64,000 bases of DNA from Bradyrhizobium sp. AZCC 1610 (GCF_036924515.1 NZ_JAZHRR010000001.1:591001-655000), one strand, 5' to 3'; positions 18,656 to 27,334 are shown, numbered from the stretch's first letter. Notes: generated by a model not told the origin, from the letters alone. A program made the numbers and translations.

Positions 18656-19645
18656 ATGAACCGCCGCGAACTTCTCAAGGCCGCCGCCGCGCTGCCGCTG
18701 GCGCAAGCCGCGCTCTCCAACGCCGCCTCCGCGCAAGCCCCATATCCCTCGCGCAACATCACCATGATCGTCCCATTCCCGCCCGGCGGCCAAGCCGATC
18801 TCGCCGCACGCCCGATCGCGCAGGCGCTGGAGCGGATCCTCGGCAAGCCCGTGATCGTCGACAACCGCGCCGGCGGCGGTGGCGGATCGGTCGGCAATGC
18901 GGCAGCAGCGCGCGCCGAGCCCGATGGCCACACGCTATTGATGACGCTGTCCTCGCTGGCCGTATTGCCCGAAGCCGACCGGCTGTTCGATCGCCCGGTG
19001 GCGTATGAGGTCGCGCAGTTCGCGCCGATCGCGCGCGTGCTGGCCGATCCCACGCTATTGGCGGTGCCGGCGTCTGCGCCGTGGAAGACGCTGCAGGATT
19101 TCGTCGATGACGCCAAAAAACGTCCCGGGCAAATTCCGTATGGCTCGTCCGGTCCCTACGGCACGCTGCATGTGGCGATGGAAATGTTTGCGGCGAGCGC
19201 CGGCATCAAATTGCTGCATGTGCCGTTCCGCGGCGCCGGCCCCGCACTAGCCGCGCTCTTGAGCGGCACCGTACAGGCGATGGCATCCGCCCCGGGCACG
19301 CTGAAGCAGCAGGTCGATGACGGCAAGATGCGCGTGCTCGCCAATTGGGGCGCCGAGCGCGTCAAGAGTTTCCCCGACCTGCCGACCTTCCGCGAACTCG
19401 GCTACAAGGATGTCGAGTTCTACATCTGGGCGGGATTGTTCGCGCAAGTAGCCTTGCCGGCACCGATCATGACGCGGCTGCGTGAGGCGATGGCGCAAGC
19501 GGTGAAGGCGCCGGAGGTGGTGAAGACCTTCGAGACCGCCGGCAGCCCGGTCGCCTATCTCGACGCGCCGGAATTTGCAAAATTCGTCGCGGAAGACAGC
19601 GCGCGGCTGGTCGCGGCGGTGAAGAAGATCGGCAAGGTGGAGTAG
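18656..19645 (+). CDS. Bug-family (tripartite tricarboxylate transporter) solute-binding protein
   Basis: The product has 329 residues. A twin-arginine-like export signal (MNRRELLKAAAALPLAQAAL) ends at SAQA-PYPS; the Bug domain follows with the hallmark PFPPGGQADLAAR loop and the VDNRAGGGGGSVGN loop that bind carboxylate ligands. Such periplasmic proteins feed TctA/TctB carriers or act as sensors. No tctA/tctB genes are adjacent, so it is an orphan receptor, common in this group. ATG 18656 has a GAGGAGG site. Confidence 0.92.
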   Translation: MNRRELLKAAAALPLAQAALSNAASAQAPYPSRNITMIVPFPPGGQADLAARPIAQALERILGKPVIVDNRAGGGGGSVGNAAAARAEPDGHTLLMTLSSLAVLPEADRLFDRPVAYEVAQFAPIARVLADPTLLAVPASAPWKTLQDFVDDAKKRPGQIPYGSSGPYGTLHVAMEMFAASAGIKLLHVPFRGAGPALAALLSGTVQAMASAPGTLKQQVDDGKMRVLANWGAERVKSFPDLPTFRELGYKDVEFYIWAGLFAQVALPAPIMTRLREAMAQAVKAPEVVKTFETAGSPVAYLDAPEFAKFVAEDSARLVAAVKKIGKVE

Positions 19646-19768
19646 GGAACCCGCTTCACAATTTTTTGTTCGCACTAACGTCGCGTGGCCGCATTCATTC
19701 CGCAGGCTGAACGCCGCCGCCGCGCGGAGTTCCGCGTCAACTCGAAATCGAACGAAAGGACTTTATCC

Positions 19769-20131
19769 ATGCGAACGCAGCGGATTGTCCTCGGCCTCGC
19801 CATCGCGATCGGCGGAATAGGCGTGATCGCTCCCGCGTCGTCGCAGGAATACCGCGGAACCTGGGAACAGCAGATGGCCTGCACGCCGGATGTCTGGCGG
19901 CTCTGCGGCGACCAGATCCCGGATGTCAACCGGATCGTGGCCTGCTTGCGGCAGAACACGCCGCAGCTCTCCAGCAATTGCCGCGCGGTATTCGAATCGC
20001 AGGCCAATGCACAGCAGCCAACACAGCGTGTGCCACAGCAGATGGTGCCTCGTTCGCGCGCGCCGCAACAAGTGCAGCCGCAGGCCGTGCGGCCCCAGCC
20101 GCGACCGTTCTATTATGAGGAAGACGAATAG
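19769..20131 (+). CDS. Secreted cysteine-rich-repeat protein
   Basis: The product has 120 residues. A signal peptide (about 1-25, ending ASSQ) precedes one cysteine-rich unit, CTPDVWRLCGDQIPDVNRIVACLRQN...SSNCRAVF, with four Cys spaced as in the GLG1-type repeat, then a Gln/Pro/Arg-rich tail ending in an acidic YYEEDE. Exported single-unit proteins of this kind are frequent in Bradyrhizobium; function unknown. ATG 19769 has AAAGGA upstream. The tail overlaps the convergent YbaK gene by 19 bp. Confidence 0.78.
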   Translation: MRTQRIVLGLAIAIGGIGVIAPASSQEYRGTWEQQMACTPDVWRLCGDQIPDVNRIVACLRQNTPQLSSNCRAVFESQANAQQPTQRVPQQMVPRSRAPQQVQPQAVRPQPRPFYYEEDE

Positions 20132-20613
20132 GCCGGCTCTTCCGGCGCGGGCCTGAGTTCGCAGACGTCGACCCATTCGGCTGCCGTCAGCTCCGCCATG
20201 CGTGCCGGCGTAATCTTCACCGCGCTATGGGTCGAGCCCGCGGCCGGCACCACGATATCGAACGCCTTCAGCGAGACGTCGCAATAGACCGGCAGCGGCT
20301 TCTTCAATCCGAACGGACAGACGCCGCCGACTTCGTGCCCGGTGATCTCGGCGACTTCCTCGAGGCCGAGCATTTTCGGCTTTCCCCCGAACAGCGCCTT
20401 CACCTTCTTGTTGTCCATTCGCGAGGTGCCGGCGGCCACGATCAGCACCACGCGGTCTCCGACCCGCAGGGACAGCGTCTTGGCGATCCGCGCCGGCTCG
20501 ACGCCATAGGCTTCGGCGGCTAGCGCGACGGTGGCGGAGCTCATGCTGGATTCGATCACGGAGATATCGGGCGCCTTTTCTGCGAAGAAGGCGCGGACGG
20601 ACTCAAGGCTCAT
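20113..20613 (-). CDS. YbaK/EbsC family aminoacyl-tRNA deacylase-like protein
   Basis: The product has 166 residues and shows the YbaK/ProX fold: AAEAYGVEPARIAKTL, then the catalytic-lysine region DNKKVKALFG, EVAEITGHEVGGVCPFGLKK and a C-terminal VVPAAGSTHSAVKI. These proteins hydrolyse mischarged Cys-tRNA(Pro) or related species in the cytoplasm. ATG 20613 is 5 bp after the stop of the upstream dehalogenase gene, so the two are co-transcribed. Confidence 0.9.
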   Translation of the reverse strand: MSLESVRAFFAEKAPDISVIESSMSSATVALAAEAYGVEPARIAKTLSLRVGDRVVLIVAAGTSRMDNKKVKALFGGKPKMLGLEEVAEITGHEVGGVCPFGLKKPLPVYCDVSLKAFDIVVPAAGSTHSAVKITPARMAELTAAEWVDVCELRPAPEEPAYSSSS

Positions 20614-20618
20614 CTTGT

Positions 20619-21365
20619 TCAGGACCTTTGGGCAGACACCAGGGTGGGAAGTTCGGCGAGGCCGTGGATGCGATGATCGGGCATGACGCCGAGTTCATCC
20701 ATCTGGGTACGCAACGCCCAAAACATCGTCAATGGCGGCAGCGTCTCGCTTTCGAGGCAGGCCAATGCCATCGCTTCCGGCGTCACCCGCTCGATCCAGG
20801 CGACGTTGAGCCCGCACGCCTTGGCGCCGCAGGCGTCCCAGGGATTGGCCGAGATGAACAGCACCTCGCCGGGCGGCACATGCAGCACCTCCTCGATCAG
20901 CATGTAGGCTTCGGGGCTGGGCTTGAAAATCTTCCTGGCGTCGACGCTGATGACCGCATCGAGCACGCGGTCGAGCCCGCTGTTGCGCACCAGCGTGTCG
21001 AGCATATCGGGGCTGCCGTTGGACAGGATGGCGAGCTTGCGGTCCTTCATCGCCGAAAGCGTCGCAAGGGCATCCGGATAGAGATCGAGATGCAGGTATT
21101 TGTCGATGATGCGCGTGAACGTGTCGTCGTCATATTCGAGCCCGAGGCTATCAAGCGTGTAGGCCAGCGAGTCGCGCGTCACTTCGGAGAAATCCCGGTA
21201 GTGCCGCATCAGCGAGCGCAGCCAGGTGTATTCGAGCTGCTTGATGCGCCAGACCTGCGTGATGATCCCGCCATAGCCGGGAAACGCATCCTCGGTGACG
21301 TCAGCCACCGACTGGATGTCGTAAAGCGTGCCATAGGCGTCGAACACAACGGCTTTGATGGTCAC
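20619..21365 (-). CDS. Haloacid dehalogenase, type II (HAD superfamily)
   Basis: The product has 248 residues. HAD motifs are complete: nucleophile Asp9 in VVFDAYGTLYD, motif II LSNGSP, motif III Lys in KIFKPSPEAY, and the acidic motif in SANPWDACGAKACG, the last being typical of L-2-haloacid dehalogenases. The enzyme hydrolyses C-halogen bonds of short 2-halo acids, though many HAD type II members act on other substrates. Start is a GTG at 21365; the frame is open further upstream through the next gene but the homology begins here. A YbaK gene follows. Confidence 0.9.
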   Translation of the reverse strand: MTIKAVVFDAYGTLYDIQSVADVTEDAFPGYGGIITQVWRIKQLEYTWLRSLMRHYRDFSEVTRDSLAYTLDSLGLEYDDDTFTRIIDKYLHLDLYPDALATLSAMKDRKLAILSNGSPDMLDTLVRNSGLDRVLDAVISVDARKIFKPSPEAYMLIEEVLHVPPGEVLFISANPWDACGAKACGLNVAWIERVTPEAMALACLESETLPPLTMFWALRTQMDELGVMPDHRIHGLAELPTLVSAQRS

Positions 21366-21370
21366 TGTAA

Positions 21371-22195
21371 CTACTCTTTGGCGCCGATCGTTGAATCGAG
21401 AAATTCGCGCAGCGCCTCGGACGATTGATCTGTCGCCGACTGGTTGAATTCGAGGTGGTGACCCTTCAACAGGAGCGGCGTCGTGAGCTGCGGAGCATCG
21501 AATGCGTGATAGGCGCCGGGAAGGACCATCAGCTTGATCGGCACGCCCTTGTCCTTCTGCCGCGATATCCCCCAGTCGTCTCGGCGCTCCACCATATTCC
21601 GGCATTCCTTGGCCAAGGCCCAATCGTCGAGCTCGCCGATCAGGATCAGCGCCGGCGCGGTCATCTCGCCCTTCAAGTTAAGGCAAGACGGATAAAACGC
21701 AACGGCTGCGCGGAACTTGGTCGGCGATGCCTGTTCCAGATAGCCATGTTCGACCGACATCAGGGCCACCCGGCCGCCATTCGCAAAACCAATCACTGCA
21801 ACACGATTGGGATCGACGAATTGATCGCTCACCAGAAAGTTCAGCGCACGGTAGGCGTCCGTGGCCGAATCCTTCGGAGCCCTGCCGTCGCACGTTTTGA
21901 GACCGCGCGGACCCAAGCTATCTACCGTGAGCACCACATAGCCCCAGGACGCGATCCGCTTTCCCCAGCGTTCATCGATCCGTTTCCAGTTTCCATGGCA
22001 GCTATGCAGCAACACCACCGCGGGCGCGGGTCCCGTATTGTTGGCTCGCCTCAGGTAACCCTGGAGCGGATGCGTACTGGCAAGCGGGCTCTCGATTTCG
22101 ACCACGATCGCGGAAGATTCACCTGCAAAGCAATCAGCCACGCTTCCGGTCAGGAGCGCCGCGAGGAAGGTGATGGTCTTAGCGAATTTCGTCAC
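21371..22195 (-). CDS. Dienelactone-hydrolase-like secreted protein lacking the nucleophile
   Basis: The product has 274 residues with a signal peptide (KTITFLAALLTGSVADCFA). The alpha/beta-hydrolase core is clear: LLHSCHGNW oxyanion loop, TVDSLGPRG, acid region GELDDW (D190/D191) and GAYHAFD with the catalytic His230. The nucleophile elbow reads IGFANGG, with Ala138 where dienelactone hydrolases carry Cys or Ser. A second protein with the same change is at 62963-63796. I used GTG 22195 because the signal peptide starts there. It lies between amidohydrolase and dehalogenase genes on the same strand. Confidence 0.82.
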   Translation of the reverse strand: MTKFAKTITFLAALLTGSVADCFAGESSAIVVEIESPLASTHPLQGYLRRANNTGPAPAVVLLHSCHGNWKRIDERWGKRIASWGYVVLTVDSLGPRGLKTCDGRAPKDSATDAYRALNFLVSDQFVDPNRVAVIGFANGGRVALMSVEHGYLEQASPTKFRAAVAFYPSCLNLKGEMTAPALILIGELDDWALAKECRNMVERRDDWGISRQKDKGVPIKLMVLPGAYHAFDAPQLTTPLLLKGHHLEFNQSATDQSSEALREFLDSTIGAKE

Positions 22196-22233
22196 GGGCC
22201 ATCTCAACGCTTCGCCGATGAGGGAGCCTTTCG

Positions 22234-23118
22234 TTATATACCCAAAATCTTCCGCGCGTTGGCCTTCAAAACCTTCGGCCTGATTTCCTCGCGGATGTCG
22301 AGCTTGGCGAAATCCGCCAGCCAGCGGTCCGGCGTAATCACCGGCCAATCCGAGCCGAACAGCATCTTGTCCTGCAGGATCGAGTTGATGTAGCGCACCA
22401 GGATCGGCGGAAAATATTTCGGCGACCAGCCGGAGAGGTCGATATAGACGTTCGGCTTGTGGGTCGCGACCGACAACGCCTCTTCCTGCCAGGGGAAGGA
22501 AGGGTGCGCGAGGATGATTTTCAGGTCGGGGAAATCCGCCGCCACATCGTCCATGTACATCGGGTTGGAATATTTCAGCCGCATCCCCATGCCGCCGGGC
22601 ATGCCCGAGCCGACGCCGGTCTGGCCGGTGTGAAACAGCGCGATCGCGCCGCCGTCGTTGATCGCCTCGTACAGCGGATAGGCCATGCGGTCGTTGGCGT
22701 AAAAACCCTGCATGGTCGGATGGAATTTGAAGCCGCGGACGCCGTATTCCTCCATCAGCTTCTTCGCCTCGCGCACGCCAAGCTTGCCCTTGTGCGGATC
22801 GATCGAGACGAAGGGGATCAGAACGTCGAGATTGTCGGACGCGACTTCCAGCATCTCGTAATTGTTGTAGCGGCGGAAACCGGTTTCGCGCTCGGCGTCG
22901 ACCGGAAAGATCACGGCCGCGATGTTCTTGGAACGGTAATAGGCCGCGGTTTCCGGCACAGTCGGCGGATGTTTGTGCGGCGATTTGAAATAGTCGGCCA
23001 TGCGCTCCTGGAAATCGTCGTAGCCGTCGTCGCCATGCATGCCGCAGGGTTCTTCCGCATGAGTATGGATGTCGATCGCGACGACTTTTTCGATATCGGG
23101 CAGTTTGAGCTTGGGCAT
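22234..23118 (-). CDS. Amidohydrolase family protein (ACMSD-like, amidohydro-rel)
   Basis: The product has 294 residues forming a TIM-barrel metal hydrolase: metal-binding DIHTHAEE near the start, FKFHP after strand 4-5, ILAHPSFPW, and GSDWPV with the C-terminal Asp. This set matches amidohydrolase_2 enzymes that decarboxylate or hydrolyse aromatic-pathway intermediates. It is divergent from a pair of MaoC-type dehydratases, with a perfect dyad in between, so all three may serve one catabolic route. Confidence 0.9.
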   Translation of the reverse strand: MPKLKLPDIEKVVAIDIHTHAEEPCGMHGDDGYDDFQERMADYFKSPHKHPPTVPETAAYYRSKNIAAVIFPVDAERETGFRRYNNYEMLEVASDNLDVLIPFVSIDPHKGKLGVREAKKLMEEYGVRGFKFHPTMQGFYANDRMAYPLYEAINDGGAIALFHTGQTGVGSGMPGGMGMRLKYSNPMYMDDVAADFPDLKIILAHPSFPWQEEALSVATHKPNVYIDLSGWSPKYFPPILVRYINSILQDKMLFGSDWPVITPDRWLADFAKLDIREEIRPKVLKANARKILGI

Positions 23119-23161
23119 TTGAGCTTCCCCGGCGGCTTGATTTTTGGGTCTGGAAAATTGA

Positions 23162-23174
23162 TTATACTATATAA
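23162..23174. promoter_or_regulatory. Candidate operator TTATA-CTA-TATAA
   Basis: A perfect inverted repeat with 5-bp arms and 3-bp centre lies in the spacer between the amidohydrolase and MaoC genes. It is strikingly AT-rich against a high-GC background, as expected for a GntR- or MarR-type operator or a -10 region for one strand. Confidence 0.45.
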
Positions 23175-23224
23175 CAAATTCCGCAAGACGGCAGAAATAT
23201 ATGAGCGGAATCAGGGAGGATGGT

Positions 23225-23701
23225 ATGGCGCAGGCGGAGGTCTTCGAGACCGATTTCTGGAAAGACGCTAACTTGCGGAAAACATGGGACGACATCGTCC
23301 CGGGCGAGCCGCGCAAAACCATTCCCTACACGCTGACCAAAGAGGCGATCGAGCTGTACTGCAAATCGGTCGGCGAGGATCATCCTATCTATTTCGACGA
23401 GGCCTATGCCAAGACCACCCGCTATGGCGGGCTGATCGCGCCGCCCTCGATCCACATCCTCTTGATATTTTCCTGCACGCCAGCCGACGACTGGATGCGC
23501 TCGCCCGGCACCGTCAATGCCGGGCAGTCCTGGAGCTACAACATTCCGGCGCGCCCCAACGACGTCATCACCCTGCAGGCCCGCGCGCTCGACAAGTTCA
23601 TCAAGCGCGAGCGGCTGTTCGTGGTGCACGACAACGTCTTTTTCAATCAGAAAGGCGACGTAATCTGTTCCGGCCGCGGCTGGACGATTCGGCCGATGTG
23701 A
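23225..23701 (+). CDS. MaoC-like / FAS1-type dehydratase domain protein
   Basis: The product has 158 residues. It has the N-terminal MaoC (hot-dog) pattern: IPYTLTKEAIELYCKSVGEDHPIYFDEAYAK followed by RYGGLIAPPSIH, which contains the hydratase loop. These enzymes hydrate or dehydrate acyl-CoA thioesters. I prefer ATG 23225, which has a well-placed GGGAGG site, over ATG 23201, which has none. It forms an operon with a second MaoC protein 13 bp downstream, probably a heteromeric hydratase. Confidence 0.87.
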   Translation: MAQAEVFETDFWKDANLRKTWDDIVPGEPRKTIPYTLTKEAIELYCKSVGEDHPIYFDEAYAKTTRYGGLIAPPSIHILLIFSCTPADDWMRSPGTVNAGQSWSYNIPARPNDVITLQARALDKFIKRERLFVVHDNVFFNQKGDVICSGRGWTIRPM

Positions 23702-23714
23702 GAGGGAGCGATCA

Positions 23715-24164
23715 ATGACTGCTACGTTCGACAATCTCTCCGCCGGCGACGTCATCGACGGCCCGAAATTCGCGGTTTCACGCGAATCCATCCGCCTGTT
23801 CTGCGATGCCTCGCTCGACTACAACCCGCTGCATCTCGACGACGACTACATGAAGGGCAATTTCGGCAAGACCAATTTTGGCGGCATCATCATGCACGGC
23901 ATGAACAATTTCGGGCTGATCTCCCGAATGATCACCGATTGGGCCTGCCCCGCCGGTGCGGTCCACCGGCGGCTGGAGACGCGGTGGGTCAAGCCGGTCC
24001 GGCCCGGCGATACCATCCAGCCCACAGGAATCATCAAGGCCAAGCAATCGACTGAAAAATCCCGCTGGGTGTTGATCGACGTGGTGGTGAAGAACCAGGC
24101 GGGCGAAAAGGTCGCGACCGGCGAGGCCCTGGTCGAATTTCCGCGCGACCTGTTTTGCCAGTGA
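23715..24164 (+). CDS. MaoC family dehydratase
   Basis: The product has 149 residues. The catalytic Asp/His hydratase motif region is FCDASLDYNPLHLDDDY followed by GGIIMHGM, the form typical of R-specific enoyl-CoA hydratases. It starts 13 bp after the first MaoC gene with an AGAGGGAG ribosome site. The two halves resemble the split architecture of two-domain hydratases, so a heterodimer is likely. The substrate is unknown; the divergent amidohydrolase hints at an aromatic or polyketide-like acid. Confidence 0.88.
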   Translation: MTATFDNLSAGDVIDGPKFAVSRESIRLFCDASLDYNPLHLDDDYMKGNFGKTNFGGIIMHGMNNFGLISRMITDWACPAGAVHRRLETRWVKPVRPGDTIQPTGIIKAKQSTEKSRWVLIDVVVKNQAGEKVATGEALVEFPRDLFCQ

Positions 24165-24283
24165 TTCCGCAGAGTTCCACGGATGCGGAAGCTTGACTCC
24201 ACCAGGCTGAATGCCAAGTGGTATAAGCCATCCGGCGTTAGGTCCGGAACAGGACAGATGGAGCCGAAAACGGCCCATTTGGA

Positions 24284-24312
24284 TTGACATACGCTCCCGC
24301 GCTGCTTAGAAA
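24284..24312 (+). promoter_or_regulatory. Probable sigma-70-type promoter of rpmJ
   Basis: TTGACA at 24284-24289 and TAGAAA at 24307-24312 are 17 bp apart, upstream of rpmJ. A hairpin ACCGCCC/GGGCGGT lies just downstream, near where transcription would begin. Confidence 0.5.
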
Positions 24313-24422
24313 CCGCCCCATCCCGGGCGGTTACCGCTGGCGGGATTAACCCCATTTTGCCACTTTCGGGTAGCTCAGGTTCGGGCCTCCAGCACGGCCT
24401 TTCAAAGCATCAGGATTGTCCC

Positions 24423-24548
24423 ATGAAGGTCCGTAACTCCTTGAAATCGCTGCGTGGGCGTCACCGCAACAACCGTCTGGTCCGCCGCAAGGGCCGAGTT
24501 TACGTGATCAACAAGGTGCAGCGCCGCTTCAAGGCCCGCCAAGGTTAA
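24423..24548 (+). CDS. rpmJ: 50S ribosomal protein L36 (bL36), cysteine-free form
   Basis: The product has 41 residues and is the complete bL36: [17 protein letters not shown], then [21 protein letters not shown]. The four zinc ligands of the C+ form are absent, so this is the zinc-independent (C-) variant, as is usual for alphaproteobacteria. It stands alone with its own promoter and a probable terminator, away from the main ribosomal-protein operons. Confidence 0.97.
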   Translation: MKVRNSLKSLRGRHRNNRLVRRKGRVYVINKVQRRFKARQG

Positions 24549-24588
24549 GCCGCCAAGGCTAAGCCTCGGACGCTGAGCCGGCTTTTTT
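24547..24588 (+). terminator. Probable rho-independent terminator after rpmJ
   Basis: AAGCCG at the stop codon pairs with CGGCTT at 24579-24584, and further partial pairing lies between; a run of six T follows directly. The loop is long, so this is a moderate candidate. Confidence 0.4.
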
Positions 24589-24655
24589 CTTCGTTTCACA
24601 GGTCTTTGACGACGTGCCGCTTTGCGGCGCGATTTTGCGCGTCTAGACTTGCCCC

Positions 24656-25312
24656 ATGGCTTTGAGATTCCCAAGCGCCCGTAACTGCCGGATCGTGGTC
24701 CTCGCCGCAATCATGACGGCCGTCCCGGTGGTCGCTGTTGCCCAGGACGACCCCAGGGTCATTCCCCCGCCGAAAGCCCAAAAGAAATTGCCGGAAGCGC
24801 CGAGCAAGCTTCCCAAGGTCGGCGCCGATCGCACCCGCGGGCTGGATTTCCTGTTCGGCGCCCTGAAGGCCGCTCCCGATGAAGCCAGCGCCAAACATGT
24901 CGAGGCGCGGATCTGGGCGCTGTGGATGCAGACCCCGAGCGACACAGCTGCGCTGTTGATGCTGCGCGCCAAGGCCGCGATGGAAGCGCAGAAGGCCGAC
25001 GTTGCGTTGAAACTGCTCGATGCGGTCGTCAAGCTGCGTCCCGATTATGTCGAGGCATGGAACCGGCGCGCGACGCTGTACTACCTGAAGAACGACTACA
25101 CCCGTTCGCTGGAGGACATCCGGCAGGTGCTGATCCGCGAGCCCCGGCATTTCGGCGCGCTGGCAGGCCTTGGCATGATCATGCAGGACATCGGCGACGA
25201 AAGGCGCGCGCTGGAAGCGTTCCGCAAGGCGCTGGCCGTCAATCCGCATCTCGAGAAGGTGCCTGAGCTGGTCAAGACTCTCACCGAAAAGGTCGAAGGC
25301 CGCGATATCTGA
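24656..25312 (+). CDS. Exported tetratricopeptide-repeat protein
   Basis: The product has 218 residues. A signal peptide (about 1-29, ending VAVAQ) and a Pro/Lys-rich linker precede three TPR-like units (about 88-200), of which ALKLLDAVVKLRPDYVEAWNRRA and the following NDYTRSLEDIRQVLIREPRHFGA are clearest. Such proteins scaffold periplasmic complexes. The gene is separate from its neighbours; its partner is unknown. Confidence 0.85.
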   Translation: MALRFPSARNCRIVVLAAIMTAVPVVAVAQDDPRVIPPPKAQKKLPEAPSKLPKVGADRTRGLDFLFGALKAAPDEASAKHVEARIWALWMQTPSDTAALLMLRAKAAMEAQKADVALKLLDAVVKLRPDYVEAWNRRATLYYLKNDYTRSLEDIRQVLIREPRHFGALAGLGMIMQDIGDERRALEAFRKALAVNPHLEKVPELVKTLTEKVEGRDI

Positions 25313-25411
25313 TCTTTCGCGATTAACCTTGATGCCCCGCGAGCTGGTTCACGCAGGAACGTCGCGCCGCCAAAGCGCTATTATTGGCTGACGGCGTGAC
25401 AGGAGTGAGCC

Positions 25412-25687
25412 ATGAAATCATTGCTGCTGACCGGCGCGATGATTGTCGCGACCGGAACCTGCGCCTTCGCGCAAGGTGGTTTTTGGGTAGCCGGCAACCG
25501 CGCGACCAACAAATGCGAGATTGTCACGAGCAATCCCGTCATCAACGCCCAGGTCGGCGGAAATATCTGGTTTGGATCCGGGCCGTTCAAGTCGCTTGAC
25601 GACGCCAAGCTGGCCCGTTCGACCATCCGCGGTTGCCCGGCGGTGGAAGAACCGCCCGCGCAGGATGACGAGAACAAATCCGATTAG
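25412..25687 (+). CDS. Small secreted protein of unknown function
   Basis: The product has 91 residues: a clean signal peptide (MKSLLLTGAMIVATGTCAFAQ), then a compact domain with two Cys (CEIVTSNPVIN and RGCPAVEE) that could form one disulphide, and an acidic tail. AGGAGTGAG precedes ATG 25412. A match to SPOR-like or DUF-type short periplasmic proteins of Bradyrhizobium is possible, but I cannot name the family. Confidence 0.75.
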   Translation: MKSLLLTGAMIVATGTCAFAQGGFWVAGNRATNKCEIVTSNPVINAQVGGNIWFGSGPFKSLDDAKLARSTIRGCPAVEEPPAQDDENKSD

Positions 25688-25738
25688 AGCGCTTTTAAGC
25701 CGTTTCGTGTCGAGAACATGTGTCGACCCTAAAACGCC

Positions 25739-25918
25739 TTAGTGTACGGCGGTGCTACCGCGCGCCATGCCGTCGAGGCCAACCGCCGCGTAGAATTGCG
25801 CCAGCTCCGCCTCGAGCTGTTCGTTTACCCGCAGCAGGGCCTTGAGTGCGCCGCGGATGTCGCCATTGCAACTCGCTACGATCTGATCGATGGCGGCTTC
25901 GCTTGCGTCAGAAATCAT
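25739..25918 (-). CDS. Small conserved hypothetical protein (59 residues)
   Basis: The product has 59 residues, mostly helical: ASEAAIDQIVASCNGDIRGALKALLRVNEQLEAELAQFYAAV. ATG 25918 has an excellent GGAGGA ribosome site 9 bp upstream, which makes a real gene likely; the frame extends upstream but without protein character. No signal or membrane segment. The helix looks like a small dimerising or regulator-binding peptide; function unknown. Confidence 0.68.
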   Translation of the reverse strand: MISDASEAAIDQIVASCNGDIRGALKALLRVNEQLEAELAQFYAAVGLDGMARGSTAVH

Positions 25919-26181
25919 GGGGCAGTCCTCCGATGATACGCTGGAACAATTTGTAGTGAGCGCCCTTGTTCCTGTGGATGTTGGGTACAACGCAGCGCCC
26001 GGCTACCCCCTAATCAGGCACGCGCACACATGGCGAAAGTGTCAGCGCCACTGTACAAATTTGTCGATGACATCAGTATGACCCCGCTATCCACAGAATC
26101 GGTCCCCTGTGGACAACCTCGGAAACCAGCGCCGGTTTGGGCCGTAGCTCGCAGGTGCAAAAAATCAGCCGGAAATTCTCG

Positions 26182-27147
26182 ATGGCGATAGTGATCGTAG
26201 TGGCGGCGCTGGCGCTGCTGGCGCTGGTCACGCAAATCGGCGTCTTTCTCGCGCAGCGGGCTCATCCGGCCCAAGGCAGGATGGTCGAGGTGGCCGGCGG
26301 TGTCCTCCACATCCTCGAAATAGGGCCGCGCGATGCGGCCGGCCCGCCGATCGTGATGCTGCATGGCGCGAGTTCCAATCTCGAGGTGATGCGGCGGCCG
26401 GTCGGGGAACGGCTTGCCGGAAAGCACCGCGTGATCCTGATCGACCGGCCCGGACATGGCTGGAGCACCCGCCTCCGGCTGGAGGATTCGACGCCCGAAA
26501 TCCAGGGCCGGATGATCGGGGAGGCTTTGGCAAAGCTCGGCGTCGGCCCGGCGATCTTCGTGGTGCATTCCTGGGCGGGCGCCCTCGGCCTGCGCATGGC
26601 GCTGGATGAGCCGCAAACTATGGCGGGCCTCGTAATGCTGGCGCCGGTCGCCTATCCCTGGCCGGGCGGCATCGGGCGATACAACAAGGTCATCGCGACG
26701 CCGATGATCGGCCCGCTGCTCGCCCACACAATCACGCTGCCGCTCGGCCATCTCCTGGCCGAACGCGGCGCGCGCGTCGTCTTCCTGCCGCAGACCATGC
26801 CGGACGACTTTGTCAGGAACACTGCGACGCCGCTGCTGCTGCGGCCGCGCGAATTTATCGCCAATGCGCGTGACTTCGTGACGTTAAAGGCGGCGGTGGC
26901 CGAGCAAGCGCCGCGCTACGCCGAGATCACGGCGCCGATGACGATCATCACTGGCGATGGATCCGACAAAACGGTCTCGACCCACATCCATTCGCGACCG
27001 CTCGCCGCCACTGCGCCGAACGCAAAGCTGATCGTGCTGCCCGGCGTCGGCCACATGATCCAGCAGGCGGCGCCCGATCTCGTGATCGCGGAAGTGGAGG
27101 CGATGAAGGGCGCGATGACGCTGAGGGCGGCAGCGGCGGCCCATTGA
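26182..27147 (+). CDS. Alpha/beta-fold hydrolase, membrane-anchored
   Basis: The product has 321 residues. One N-terminal membrane segment (about 2-25) anchors a hydrolase domain with MLHGASSN oxyanion motif, RPGHGWS, the nucleophile elbow VHSWAG (Ser130), an acidic ITGDGSDK turn and GVGHMIQ with the catalytic His. Esterase or epoxide-hydrolase-like activity is expected, substrate unknown. ATG 26182 has GGAAA upstream; a TTG at 26137 would add 15 residues with basic character before the anchor. Confidence 0.87.
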   Translation: MAIVIVVAALALLALVTQIGVFLAQRAHPAQGRMVEVAGGVLHILEIGPRDAAGPPIVMLHGASSNLEVMRRPVGERLAGKHRVILIDRPGHGWSTRLRLEDSTPEIQGRMIGEALAKLGVGPAIFVVHSWAGALGLRMALDEPQTMAGLVMLAPVAYPWPGGIGRYNKVIATPMIGPLLAHTITLPLGHLLAERGARVVFLPQTMPDDFVRNTATPLLLRPREFIANARDFVTLKAAVAEQAPRYAEITAPMTIITGDGSDKTVSTHIHSRPLAATAPNAKLIVLPGVGHMIQQAAPDLVIAEVEAMKGAMTLRAAAAAH

Positions 27148-27334
27148 TGGGAACCGGAGCCCGGGTTCTATCGACCCGCGTTTTTCGCGTGATCCGGGGC
27201 GACGGTGACGCCGCACGTCGCCTGACGGCTTCAGATGCGATACGATCGGGCCGTGCGGGACTCCGCTGCTCGTCCCGCCAGGGATGAACCTGAGATTAGC
27301 GATATCGGGCAGCCGACCTTCGAGGGAGAGCGCC

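Noticed and set aside
24311..24333. Hairpin ACCGCCC/GGGCGGT upstream of rpmJ considered as a terminator or riboswitch
   Set aside because: No T-run follows and no known riboswitch core is seen; it is more simply a leader hairpin.
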